64,000 bases of DNA, taken from the NCBI RefSeq assembly GCF_015905305.1, contig NZ_JADZLQ010000001.1, positions 1,140,599 through 1,204,598 of the forward strand. Direction: 5' to 3'. Position 1 is the stretch's first letter. Every line of letters begins with the position of its first letter. Position numbers and translations under genes: made by a program. The notes beneath the pieces are model-generated. The model saw only the letters and a program-made list of their open reading frames with translations, ran no database searches and had not been told where the DNA came from. Shown piece by piece: positions 27,770 to 35,358 of this stretch. Origin of the DNA: Pinirhizobacter soli (GTDB taxonomy: Bacteria; Pseudomonadota; Gammaproteobacteria; Xanthomonadales; Rhodanobacteraceae).

Positions 27770-28363
27770 TCAGTCACCCTCACGCAATCCTAGCCACACC
27801 CATACTTGCAATCTGAGGTGGTTGGCCTCGGACGGCTGTGGACTAGCCGAGCCAGATATCCGGCAATTGCGGCATATCCAACAGGCGACACCGAACTTCC
27901 TACCTGCTGCCAGGTAGGTTCGCTGCATGGCGGTGTTTGTGTCCTGCCCATAAGGCGAACCGGGAAAGCTGGCCCAGCAGCTTTTGCACTTATCGATGGC
28001 AAGCGTTAGGCGCCCGGCCCTGATGTCTTCCAGGGCCTTGCACTCGCGAATGACCTGGATGGCCCAGATGTCCTGGCTCACCGGTCCGAAGTCAGGGAGC
28101 GCCATCTGCTCCTGATAGGCACGCCAATAGCGGACCATGAACTGGTAGCGGCCGGCGGCATCGGAGTTCATGGCCGCGTTGTGCACCATCGGGGGTTCGG
28201 CATAGCTCTTAAACAGCAGCGGCACGGCGGCCGTAGAGCCCACCAGGACGTTGTAGCCGTCGTCCGACCGAGCGAGCAGGTCGCTACCGATCTCCGACCA
28301 GGCGGGCGCATATCCAGAAATGTGCACACGTTCTCGCCGCCAGCCTGATCTGCGGCGATCGGG
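27770..28363 (-). pseudogene. Lambda-R-type phage lysozyme, frameshifted
   Basis: Relic of a phage endolysin of the lambda R (transglycosylase, GH104-like) type. The intact part reads DDGYNVLVGSTAAVPLLF, SDAAGRYQF, PDFGPVSQD, WASFPGSPYGQ, each matching a conserved block of the family. The N-terminus is split over three frames: ATG-Ala-Arg at 28363, then IAADQAGGENVCTFLDM in a second frame, then PAWSEIG...DDGYN in a third, so at least two small indels have broken it. Extension past YLAAG is uncertain. It lies alone, without holin or recognisable spanin neighbours, in a decayed island. Confidence 0.75.
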
Positions 28364-28449
28364 CCATAGCTGGATCCTCGAATAAGTGGCCACCGTCGCA
28401 GAGGGGGAGGCTGCGACGATGCCCGGCGCCCCCGATGAGGACGGCGCGG

Positions 28450-28525
28450 TGGAGGCGGCACCTGGATTCGAACCCGGGACTTCCGGGTTATGGGCCCAGC
28501 GATCTGACCGCTGATCTATCCCGTC
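28450..28525 (-). tRNA. tRNA-Met-like (anticodon CAT), initiator-like and possibly degenerate
   Basis: A 76-base cloverleaf can be drawn, including an encoded CCA end. The D-stem pairs GATC with GATC and includes A11-U24; the anticodon stem has three consecutive G-C pairs (GGG/CCC) next to loop CCCATAA, both hallmarks of initiator tRNA. Faults: acceptor pairs 2-71 (A/C) and 6-67 (G/G) do not pair, T-stem pair 51-63 is A/G, and position 33 is C, not the near-invariant U. The 5' and 3' halves may come from different tRNAs. Functionality is doubtful. Confidence 0.55.
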
Positions 28526-28560
28526 AAAAACGAAAAAGCCCCGGCTTTGGCGGAGGCTTT
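28526..28560 (-). terminator. Rho-independent terminator on the minus strand
   Basis: Read on the minus strand, a ten-position stem (AAAGCC... with ...GGGCTTT, one mismatch and one wobble) is followed by TTTTTCGTTTTT. It ends directly against the 5' end of the tRNA-like sequence, leaving no room for a promoter between them. No minus-strand gene is evident upstream, so its original partner seems lost. Confidence 0.6.
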
Positions 28561-28690
28561 GATGAGTGGTTACTTCCTGCGATGACAGGATCGCAGCAGA
28601 TTATTTATAAGAATCAATGGGGCCACGCGCCTTACGGCAGGTAAACTACTTGCGGCCAGCTGGCACCGCCAGTCGGTATAGGGGAACTAG

Positions 28691-29062
28691 ATGAAGAATG
28701 CCTTCAAAGGCCTTACGGACAAGCTCGGTATTGTTCGGACGAGAAGCATCGTCGCGCCATTGCTGTGGCTCACGGTCGCGTTGGGGATCATATGTTTCGT
28801 TTGCCACTTACAGCCAGATGAGCATTTGCGATCCCTGAGTCGCTGGTTGTTTGGTGGATCGGCAGTGTTGACCGGAACCGCCTATGTCTTCTGGAGCTTT
28901 AAGGACCCCGACCGACTGCAAACAGAGCCATATCGGATCGAGGCATTGAATCTGAATCTCCAGTTCAATGCCCGCCAGAGCCCCAGCCACGATTACACTG
29001 CGCGCGTCGTCTCTGAACAGCCTGTCCCAAATCCTGTGATCGAACACGGAGACAACGCATGA
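28691..29062 (+). CDS. Hypothetical two-helix membrane protein
   Basis: 123 aa, not recognised. Two hydrophobic segments are visible: about residues 21-41 (IVAPLLWLTVALGIICFVCHL) and 52-68 (WLFGGSAVLTGTAYVFW), with a polar C-terminal half likely in the cytoplasm. ATG preceded by GGGGAA. The stop overlaps the next start by 4 bases, so the two form a unit. Lower GC than the EPS locus and absence of recognised relatives fit acquired DNA. Confidence 0.6.
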   Translation: MKNAFKGLTDKLGIVRTRSIVAPLLWLTVALGIICFVCHLQPDEHLRSLSRWLFGGSAVLTGTAYVFWSFKDPDRLQTEPYRIEALNLNLQFNARQSPSHDYTARVVSEQPVPNPVIEHGDNA

Positions 29063-29457
29063 AATCCTTCCTTCTAACGGTCGACTACGATCGGGACAGC
29101 TATATCGCGCTGCTGGACAGCACTTTCATGGTTCGAAACTGGATGAAGGTCGTGGACACTGGAGTGCTGATTGCATCGTGGCGCACGCCCGTTGAGTTGA
29201 CGAACTTTATCCATGAGACGTTCCCCACCCGGATCTTCATCATCGTCGACGTTTCCGGTGGAGTAAATTCCTATGGGTGGCTTCCGCCACCGGCGTGGGA
29301 GTTCATTAAGAGCCCCGTGGACGCTCATAAGCATATGCCCGATCCGGCTATGCCGCCCCTCATTCCGCCCCTCGTTCCGCCCTTTTCTGGACTCCCTCCG
29401 CGGGCGACCCCGGGATCGTTGTCCGACTTGTTAGGAAAGGACTGGAAGCCCGAGTGA
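29059..29457 (+). CDS. Hypothetical protein coupled to membrane protein
   Basis: 132 aa, not recognised. The first 85 residues look globular (FLLTVDYDRDSYIALLDSTF, RIFIIVDVSGGVNSYGW); the C-terminal 45 residues are proline-rich (PAMPPLIPPLVPPFSGLPP). No signal peptide or membrane helix. Starts on an ATGA overlap with the two-helix membrane protein, which suggests a two-gene module, perhaps a soluble partner or effector; this is inference only. Confidence 0.55.
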   Translation: MKSFLLTVDYDRDSYIALLDSTFMVRNWMKVVDTGVLIASWRTPVELTNFIHETFPTRIFIIVDVSGGVNSYGWLPPPAWEFIKSPVDAHKHMPDPAMPPLIPPLVPPFSGLPPRATPGSLSDLLGKDWKPE

Positions 29458-29465
29458 TTCAGCTT

Positions 29466-29720
29466 CTAGTTCGCGATGTATTCGAGCATGGCGCCCGCCT
29501 CATCTGGGTCCAGAGGCTCGTCAAAAGGCAACTTTAGCCAGGCGGCCATCCGTGGCGGAACTGCAACATCCTCATCGAGGGCCGGTATACCGAGCACACC
29601 ATCCGCGCCGGGGGCATCGAGCACTAGGTGGTGCGCCAGCCAGGCGCCGCGGTCTTCCGCAGGGCTCGGGCCGCGCACCGCATCTCCCTGCTGCCGAGCG
29701 AGACGTGCCGCACTGTTCAT
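29466..29720 (-). CDS. Small hypothetical protein, possibly a phage-gene remnant
   Basis: 84 aa, acidic in its C-terminal half (ALDEDVAVPPRMAAWLKLPFDEPLDPDEAGAML). It converges with the preceding plus-strand gene, 8 bases apart. Composition looks protein-like, but no family was recognised and another minus-strand frame is open across the same bases (29572-29886), so it could be a fragment of a longer gene disrupted by a frameshift. Confidence 0.35.
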   Translation of the reverse strand: MNSAARLARQQGDAVRGPSPAEDRGAWLAHHLVLDAPGADGVLGIPALDEDVAVPPRMAAWLKLPFDEPLDPDEAGAMLEYIAN

Positions 29721-29867
29721 TACCGGGCCGCGGCTCCGGGAGTGGGGCTTTCACTGCCGCCGCGGCTGGGTCAACTGGAAGACGTTCACAGCCACAACTG
29801 ATCGTGGTGCTATCGGGGCTGGTTGTGATGGTGAGACCGCGTGATCGCCAAAATGGCCTCCATTTCT

Positions 29868-30560
29868 CTACACCACTCCAAGCCAAATGTTCCAGAACTG
29901 GTCCTGAGAGCCGCGAGGATGGAATGTACGAAGAATCTTAATGGCAGATTCCAAATTGGCTGCGTAGTAGTTCGCAAGTTTGGTGCGCTGGACCATGACC
30001 TCTCGCATTTCACTCCAAGAGACAGATTTCACCAAGCGGAACGCCGTCTCACTCGTTTTCGTTACATCCATCATTGCACCCACAGCCTCCACCAACTCTG
30101 CGGCATGCGATCCGAAGACCTGGAATTGGCCCATAAATCGCTCGCACATTGCGGTCTCAATATTTGCCGCACCCAAAACGCCTGCTACGGCAGCCGTACT
30201 CTTGTCCTTATCGGCGATATCAATTGCCGACCTAAGGGACGTGGATATGAGGAGGAGAGTTTTGCGCGCGGATGCAATTTCAGGAACGATCGCCGAAGCA
30301 ACCATGGCAGCCATATCATGGTTCGCCATGTCCGCACGCCGCTCCTCCTGTCGTTGCTTAGCGTTCGCCGCCCAAAGGCCGCCTCCCACCGCTCCTGCTA
30401 CTCCAACGGTCGCTCCGACGAGAGAGGCCGCGGTGCCCGGCAAGGTCCATCCCAGCGGAATGGTGATGACCGAACCTGCAAGCAGCCCCAAAGCGAAGCT
30501 GATCAAAGTATGCGGATGTTCGGCCAGCCAATTACTGCCTGATGCAAAGGCCAGTGCCAT
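29868..30560 (-). CDS. Hypothetical membrane protein
   Basis: 230 aa, not recognised. Two hydrophobic segments, about residues 20-40 (ISFALGLLAGSVITIPLGW) and 44-65 (ASLVGATVGVAGAVGGGLWAA), form an N-terminal hairpin; the remaining 165 residues are predicted helical and soluble, with charged stretches (NAKQRQEERRADMANHD) right after the second helix. Similar topologies occur in prophage-borne accessory proteins of unknown role. GC is below that of the flanking core genes. Confidence 0.55.
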   Translation of the reverse strand: MALAFASGSNWLAEHPHTLISFALGLLAGSVITIPLGWTLPGTAASLVGATVGVAGAVGGGLWAANAKQRQEERRADMANHDMAAMVASAIVPEIASARKTLLLISTSLRSAIDIADKDKSTAAVAGVLGAANIETAMCERFMGQFQVFGSHAAELVEAVGAMMDVTKTSETAFRLVKSVSWSEMREVMVQRTKLANYYAANLESAIKILRTFHPRGSQDQFWNIWLGVV

Positions 30561-30834
30561 GCGTAATCCCCCCTTCCGTGACGACTACCGATCGATGTTA
30601 TTGAACAACTCATCTCTCGCCGCTCGCAAGGCGGACGCCTCATCAATGCATGCCAGCGATCGCTACACCTCTTTGCGGTCAAAACTCGTCAGCAATAGGC
30701 CGAACCAGATGACATCCCCTTAGTTTCCACACGCTCGACATATGGAACAAAGTCCGGCGCGCTGTACTCATTCATGCCTGCACTTCCAATCTCAGTATCC
30801 ACCCTTCAAGGTGCGCCTAGAGGTGGGCGCGGCG
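30561..30834. other. Non-coding stretch within the island
   Basis: No supported gene, RNA or strong hairpin was seen here. It presumably contains the promoter of the minus-strand membrane protein that begins at 30560. Frames crossing it are short and overlap each other. Confidence 0.4.
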
Positions 30835-31047
30835 CTAGGGGCGCCTGTTCTGCCGTTCACGGACCCGGTGCAGGGCTGCATGGCGTCCCCGCTCGTGTCG
30901 GGTCTTCCATCGATGAACGAACCCGGCCACAAGACCGACCGCCAGAAACAACAGCAGCCCAACGCCGAACGCGACGTTCGTCCACAACCCCAGTTCCGCG
31001 TTGTAGGGGCGAAGCAGGAGAGCCAAGCCCATGCGTGATATCCCCAT
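30835..31047 (-). CDS. Small hypothetical one-helix membrane protein
   Basis: 70 aa. One clear membrane segment (about residues 23-44, LWTNVAFGVGLLLFLAVGLVAGFVH) followed by a basic tail (RWKTRHERGRHAALHRVRERQNRR), a positive-inside layout giving an outside N-terminus. ATG at 31047 or at 31032. No family recognised; size and place suggest a prophage-type small membrane protein. It may be a chance frame. Confidence 0.35.
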   Translation of the reverse strand: MGISRMGLALLLRPYNAELGLWTNVAFGVGLLLFLAVGLVAGFVHRWKTRHERGRHAALHRVRERQNRRP

Positions 31048-31095
31048 TCACTTCTCTGCACCGATGGTGCTCGCGATCCAGAGGCGCTGCAACTA

Positions 31096-31344
31096 ATGGG
31101 CTACAAGAACCCCCTGCTCGACCTGCCCGCCGGCGCCACCCTCACAGCACTGCCAGCTAGGCTGCGTGCACCGCTTGAAGCCCTGATGAGGGACTTGCGT
31201 CATCAGGCGAATGATGAGGCCGAGAAGGCCTGGGGCAAGCGCAAAGGGCTAATGGCGGCCTACTGGCGTGCCGTTTCTACATACCCCCGCCACACGGCAC
31301 ACCCACTTTCGAAAAGGAAAAAACCATGGATCCCCCGGTCATGA
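31096..31344 (+). CDS. Small hypothetical island protein
   Basis: 82 aa, basic. The middle (RLRAPLEALMRDLRHQANDEAEKAWGKRKGLMAAYWRAVSTYPRHTAH) is helical and charged in a way typical of a real small protein; I recall similar short proteins near AlpA genes in Xanthomonadaceae islands but cannot name a family. The C-terminus (SKRKKPWIPRS) reads into less protein-like sequence and may be frameshifted. It precedes the broken AlpA gene on the same strand. Confidence 0.4.
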   Translation: MGYKNPLLDLPAGATLTALPARLRAPLEALMRDLRHQANDEAEKAWGKRKGLMAAYWRAVSTYPRHTAHPLSKRKKPWIPRS

Positions 31345-31380
31345 GACCGAGGACACCGCAAGCAATGAAAAGGTAAGGCG

Positions 31381-31577
31381 ATGAGCGATCGCCAGCTGCT
31401 AAAGCTTGAAGAAGTAAAAGCCGGACGGCGCTCAGCCGAAGCGCCATCTACGCTCGCATGACTGCCGGCACATTCGCCAAGCCAGTGAAGTTTGGCACTT
31501 CATCGGCGTGGGTAGACATAGAGGTTCAAGGCTGGATCGACTCAAGAATTGCCGAACGAGATAATATGGCCGCCTAG
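31381..31577 (+). pseudogene. AlpA-family excisionase/regulator, frameshifted
   Basis: Remnant of a small helix-turn-helix AlpA protein, which in P4-like islands controls integrase and excision. ATG at 31381 gives MSDRQLLKLEEVKAG, the usual AlpA start; the frame then shifts by one base near 31425 and the homologous sequence continues as LSRSAIYARMTAGTF, KPVKFGTSSAWV and VQGWIDSRIAERD to a TAG at 31577. The first frame stops at 31461. Next to a broken integrase it marks the area as a decayed integrative element. Confidence 0.75.
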
Positions 31578-31592
31578 CTATGGGAAACGTCA

Positions 31593-32495
31593 ATGCCACA
31601 ACAACCGGCGGCTTTTTATAAGTATGTAACGTCGGCATCCGCTCTAGCCATTCTGGGAAACGAATCACTAAAGTGGTCTCGACCCAGTTGTTTTAACGAT
31701 CCGTTCGATATGAATTTCGATCTTCGTGCGGACTATGACCACGAAGAAGTCCTAGTGTTAGCGACCGACAGATGCTGGGCAAGAGTGAGTGGCCGGGCGG
31801 CCAATCCGCCGCAAAACGAAATGGGCCGTCTGCTCACGCGGTTCTCTGATCACTTTTTGAGCATGGGTGAACACAATTTCCGCGACCATATTGCGGTCGG
31901 TATTCGCGAATCACTTGTGGGGCTTCCCGGTCTAACCGAACGATTTTGCCGCGACATTAGGGAAGATATGGCGAGGACGAAGATCCTTTGTCTTAGCGAG
32001 ATCAACGATAGCCTTTTGATGTGGTCGCACTATGCGGAAGATCACCGTGGCGCCGTCCTTGAATTCAAGGATCATCCGGATCTCGACAGCCCCTACAAAG
32101 AAGCTTTCCCCGTGGATTATTTGGAACAAGTCCCGATGATAGCTACGACCACTGCTATAGCGGCTATGTTTGCTGGCGATGAAAACGCTTTTGACAGGCG
32201 AATTACGCGAAACATCATTGCCGCGAAAGCTTCGGCTTGGAGCTATGAGCAAGAATGGCGAATCGCAACCGGAGCGGGCAGAAATCCGAATGATGACTTC
32301 GAGTTTGCGCCGTTTGACCCACGAGAGCTAACAGCGATTTACCTTGGATGCAGGGCTACACCGCAATTCGTCGACAAGGTGAAAGCCCTTGCCGACGCCA
32401 AGTATCCGCATGCAGCACTGAGTCGAGCGGTACTCGCCCGTGATCGGTGGAAAATGGCCTTTACGCAGCAGAGCCTTTACGAAACAGCGGAATGA
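31593..32495 (+). CDS. DUF2971 family protein
   Basis: 300-aa soluble protein of the DUF2971 family, function unknown. Family landmarks: YKYVTSASALAIL at the start, SRPSCFNDPFD (residues 29-39), ILCLSEINDSLLMWSHYAEDHRGAVLEF in the middle, and SAWSYEQEWRIA later. The FNDPFD and MWSHYA blocks are the most conserved in the family. It is intact although the AlpA gene (16 bases before it) and the integrase gene (converging) are broken, so it looks like retained cargo of the element. GC is lower than average. Confidence 0.8.
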   Translation: MPQQPAAFYKYVTSASALAILGNESLKWSRPSCFNDPFDMNFDLRADYDHEEVLVLATDRCWARVSGRAANPPQNEMGRLLTRFSDHFLSMGEHNFRDHIAVGIRESLVGLPGLTERFCRDIREDMARTKILCLSEINDSLLMWSHYAEDHRGAVLEFKDHPDLDSPYKEAFPVDYLEQVPMIATTTAIAAMFAGDENAFDRRITRNIIAAKASAWSYEQEWRIATGAGRNPNDDFEFAPFDPRELTAIYLGCRATPQFVDKVKALADAKYPHAALSRAVLARDRWKMAFTQQSLYETAE

Positions 32496-32880
32496 TGTCG
32501 GCGCCCTTTCGGAGGGTGTCGAGCAGGTCTGCCCAAGCCTGCATCATGCGCGGGCGGTCGGGAAGGTATTGCGAATAGTTATAGTCGACCGGGGTGCTAG
32601 CCTAAATGTGGGCCAGCTGGCGCTCGATCCAGTCGGGATTCCAACCGTCCTCGTTGAGGATCGTCGACGCCATCGACCGGAAGCCATGGACCGCCTGAAC
32701 GTCGCTCGCGTAGCCCATATTACGCAGAGGCATGTTTATGGTGCCCTCGTTAAACGGCCGCGTCAGACCCCGCAGTGAAGGGAAAACATACTTCCCATTG
32801 CCTGTCAGGGGACGAAGTTCTTCGAGGATCGCCTGGACCTGGCGCGACAATTCTTTCCCTGGACGACTACCGTGAAGTTT
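32465..32880 (-). pseudogene. Tyrosine integrase C-terminal remnant with internal stop
   Basis: C-terminal catalytic part of a P4-type phage integrase. Visible blocks: SRQVQAILEELRPLTGNGKYVFPS, INMPLRNMGYASD, AVHGFRSMASTILNE (the H-x-x-R box), NPDWIERQLAHI, then an in-frame TAG at 32602-32604, after which homology continues as DYNYSQYLPDRPRMMQAWADLLD, with the catalytic tyrosine in the YNY region. Similarity is lost above about 32880, so the DNA-binding N-terminus is gone or replaced. The element cannot excise by itself. Confidence 0.8.
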
Positions 32881-33042
32881 TAGAGAACAACGAGTTCGCG
32901 AAAAGCGTCGGACCCGAGATGAATTTTGCTTCAAACGGATTAAGCGAATGAACGCACCAGGCATTGCGCCCTGGTCCGCGTGCCGCTTTCTACACGACAG
33001 TGAAACAACGCGGGCTTGCTTCAGCAAGCCGGGCACGTCCAT

Positions 33043-33446
33043 TCGCCCTCATAGCTCGCCGGTCCCTATTTCGAGGTAGGAGTGGCGGGCGAGCCAGGAT
33101 AGAAGACCGCACATGGACGGCTGGGCTTGCGCCCACCTGGTCGCCCGCCGGAAGGCGGGAAACCCGAACCCCGCAACACTTGCTGCGGGGCCGGACCATG
33201 CGACGGGGGCTTCTATTCCCCGGCTGCCGGTACCCCGGCAGCGCGTGCATGATCGCGGGCCCCGCAAGGCGAATCCATACGGATTTTCTCAAAATGAACT
33301 CGGCCGACACATCGGACGATGCTCAATCTCAACGCTGGCGACCGCGTATGGCCGTCCAATCGTGACCCACGTATGTCTTTGTAGGGTTCGGGCATGCTAC
33401 GTTCGGCGGACAGGGGGTCATCGGCTGTTCGCGAGGGCTCAAAAAC
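33043..33446. other. 404-base region without a supported gene, containing several hairpins
   Basis: Both strands have open frames here, but none looks like a protein and they overlap each other. The notable content is a cluster of three strong stem-loops (33144-33242). The last 40 bases should hold the promoter and ribosome-binding site (GAGGG) of the PNGase-A-like gene. The right edge of the decayed element probably lies in this stretch; no att-like direct repeat to the tRNA-like gene was seen. Confidence 0.45.
33144..33242. repeat. Cluster of three GC-rich stem-loops
   Basis: Stem-loop 1 at 33144-33159: CCCGCC, loop GGAA, GGCGGG. Stem-loop 2 at 33169-33190: CCCCGCA, 8-base loop, TGCGGGG. 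Stem-loop 3 at 33223-33242: GCTGCCGG, loop TACC, CCGGCAGC. Arms are perfect. No T-run follows any of them, so they are not simple terminators. They could belong to a structured regulatory RNA of the former element; the strand is undetermined. Confidence 0.5.
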
Positions 33447-35237
33447 ATGTCCGTTATCCGCGTTCCTTGGCGCAAGAACTTGCGCCTGGCTGCACTCATT
33501 TCCCTGGCGGCGTTGTTTGCCGGTGGCGCATCCGCTGCCACGCCGCCCGGCTTCACGCTCGGCTCGCCCAACGTGGCCGTGGCCGATCCGTCCGTGCCGC
33601 GCCCAAACACGGCGTCTTGCACGGTGCAGCTCTTCAGCGACTTCACCTTCACCGACTTCTCCAACCACCCCTACACCTATGCGCCGCCCGCCGGCTGCAA
33701 GGGACCCTGGTCGAAGGTCGTGCTGGAAGGCGATTTCTCCGTCACCGCCGGGCGCCAGTTCGACCGCACGGCGTCGCTGTGGCTGGCTGGCTCCAACATC
33801 TATTTCGGTACCACGGAGGAGCCCTCCGCCGCGGTGGCGCCGAGCTGGCACATCGAGCGCGACGTCACCGACTTCTCAAGCCTTCTAAGCAGCGCGCAGA
33901 CGGGCCAGGCGGTGCTGGGAAACATCGTCGACGACACCTATACCGGCGTGATCCATGGCTCGGCGAAGCTGGTGTTCTATAAATCATCCCTGCTCGTCCC
34001 GGCGGCGCAATCGCCCGATGCGGTATATGCACTTTCCGATGGCGGCGCCGGCAGCCCGGTGAACCTCAACACCGGCGCGGACCTGCTGTCACGGAGCATC
34101 ACCCTGCCCACCAACATCGAACGGGCCTATGTGGACGTATTCGCGCAAGGCCAGCAAGGCGATGAGTTCTGGTATTCGTGCGTTCCCAATGAAGTCGCCG
34201 ACGAAGCGGAAAGCTGCGGCGGCGGCGCCTACCGCGAGACACAGGTAAGCATCGATGGCAAGGCGGCTGGTGTGGCACCGATCTACCCGTGGATCTTCAC
34301 TGGCGGCATCGATCCGTACATGTGGCGGCCCACCACGGGCGTGCAGACGTTGAACTTCCTGCCCTACCGTGTAGACCTCACGCCCTTCGCCTCGCAATTG
34401 AACGACGGCAAGGCGCATACGCTTGCGATCGGCGTTACCGGCGCCAACAGTTATTTCTCGGTCACGGGAAACCTCTTCGTTTACCTGGACCACCATCGCA
34501 AAGTGGTAACGGGTGCGGTGACCGCCAATACGCTGGCAAGCCAGCCGCCGCAGGCCACGGTGGCGAACAACCTCACCGATACCGATGGCGTGATCGGCGG
34601 CAACGTGGTCACCAACGCGTCGCGCACATTCGAGCTCGCCGGTTATGTCGATACCTCGCACGGCCGCGTAAGCACCAGCGTGAAACAGACGGTGGCCTTC
34701 GCCAATACCCAGGCCTTCTCCATCAACACCACCACCTACAACCAGGCCATCGACCAGACGACAAGCGTCAACAGCACCACCACCACGCGCGAAGGCATCT
34801 TCGGCCTGCCGGTGACGGCCACGTTGACGGCCAGTTATCCCCTGAAGGCCGACTTCACCTACAACTTCGACGACGCCGGCAATTACGTGTCGGCGCCCAG
34901 TTCCGTAGCGCAGGGCTTCGAACGGCACTTCATCAAGAAGGCCGGGGGCCTCACCCTCTACCGTACCGACACCAGCAACACCATCCATACCGGTGACACC
35001 CTCACCTTCACCGACAACGCTGTCACCGGCCACACCGGCCAGGCCAGCACCCAGGCCTTCCGCTTTGGTGACAGCCTGGGCAGCTGCTACGCCCGCGACA
35101 TCGGCACCAGCAGCGGCACGCTGGCAAGCGTCGTGGACGGCACCGGCTGCCCGCGCGGGAAGAACCTGCTGCTGTGGTTCACCCATCCTGATGGCTCGCC
35201 CGATACCTCGCGGACGGAAACGCCCTATATCTTCTAA
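33447..35237 (+). CDS. Secreted PNGase-A-like amidase
   Basis: 596 aa with a signal peptide (LRLAALISLAALFAGGASAA). The first 300 residues match the peptide-N4-(N-acetyl-beta-glucosaminyl)asparagine amidase A domain: CTVQLFSDFTFTDFS, GPWSKVVLEGDFSVTAGRQFDRTASLWL, IYFGTTEEPS and FLPYRVDLTPFASQLNDGKAHTLAIGV. Characterised PNGase A enzymes, mainly from plants, remove N-glycans from glycopeptides. A secreted bacterial version could act on host or environmental glycoproteins (inference). ATG preceded by GAGGG; a terminator follows. No PEP-CTERM tail is present. Confidence 0.8.
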   Translation: MSVIRVPWRKNLRLAALISLAALFAGGASAATPPGFTLGSPNVAVADPSVPRPNTASCTVQLFSDFTFTDFSNHPYTYAPPAGCKGPWSKVVLEGDFSVTAGRQFDRTASLWLAGSNIYFGTTEEPSAAVAPSWHIERDVTDFSSLLSSAQTGQAVLGNIVDDTYTGVIHGSAKLVFYKSSLLVPAAQSPDAVYALSDGGAGSPVNLNTGADLLSRSITLPTNIERAYVDVFAQGQQGDEFWYSCVPNEVADEAESCGGGAYRETQVSIDGKAAGVAPIYPWIFTGGIDPYMWRPTTGVQTLNFLPYRVDLTPFASQLNDGKAHTLAIGVTGANSYFSVTGNLFVYLDHHRKVVTGAVTANTLASQPPQATVANNLTDTDGVIGGNVVTNASRTFELAGYVDTSHGRVSTSVKQTVAFANTQAFSINTTTYNQAIDQTTSVNSTTTTREGIFGLPVTATLTASYPLKADFTYNFDDAGNYVSAPSSVAQGFERHFIKKAGGLTLYRTDTSNTIHTGDTLTFTDNAVTGHTGQASTQAFRFGDSLGSCYARDIGTSSGTLASVVDGTGCPRGKNLLLWFTHPDGSPDTSRTETPYIF

Positions 35238-35272
35238 CCGCAGCAGATCATTGGAAGAAGGCTTCAGACAGG

Positions 35273-35303
35273 GCCCCGCCAATCGGCGGGGCTCTTCTGT
35301 TTG
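35273..35303 (+). terminator. Rho-independent terminator after the PNGase-A-like gene
   Basis: Perfect stem GCCCCGCC / GGCGGGGC with loop AATC, followed by the T-rich stretch TCTTCTGTTT, 36 bases after the stop codon. Confidence 0.85.
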
Positions 35304-35358
35304 GACGATTGCGCGCGCGTGGCCGGCGGTGCCAAGCTAAGCCACGCGTCGGGCGTGG

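Noticed and set aside
29572-29886. Minus-strand frame with a Cys-Gly-Cys and proline-rich stretch, suggestive of an outer spanin (Rz1-like)
   Set aside because: No signal peptide or clear lipobox at a start codon, no inner spanin nearby, and it overlaps another possible gene. The phage context makes it tempting but not supportable.
28450-33446. att-site direct repeats linking the tRNA-like gene to the integrase end of the island
   Set aside because: I looked for a copy of the tRNA 3' part near the integrase relic and up to the PNGase-A-like gene and found none; a proper repeat search could still reveal a short or diverged one.
33447-35237. Possible PEP-CTERM sorting tail on the secreted PNGase-A-like protein
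   Set aside because: The C-terminus ends in HPDGSPDTSRTETPYIF without a Pro-Glu-Pro motif, hydrophobic helix or basic end.
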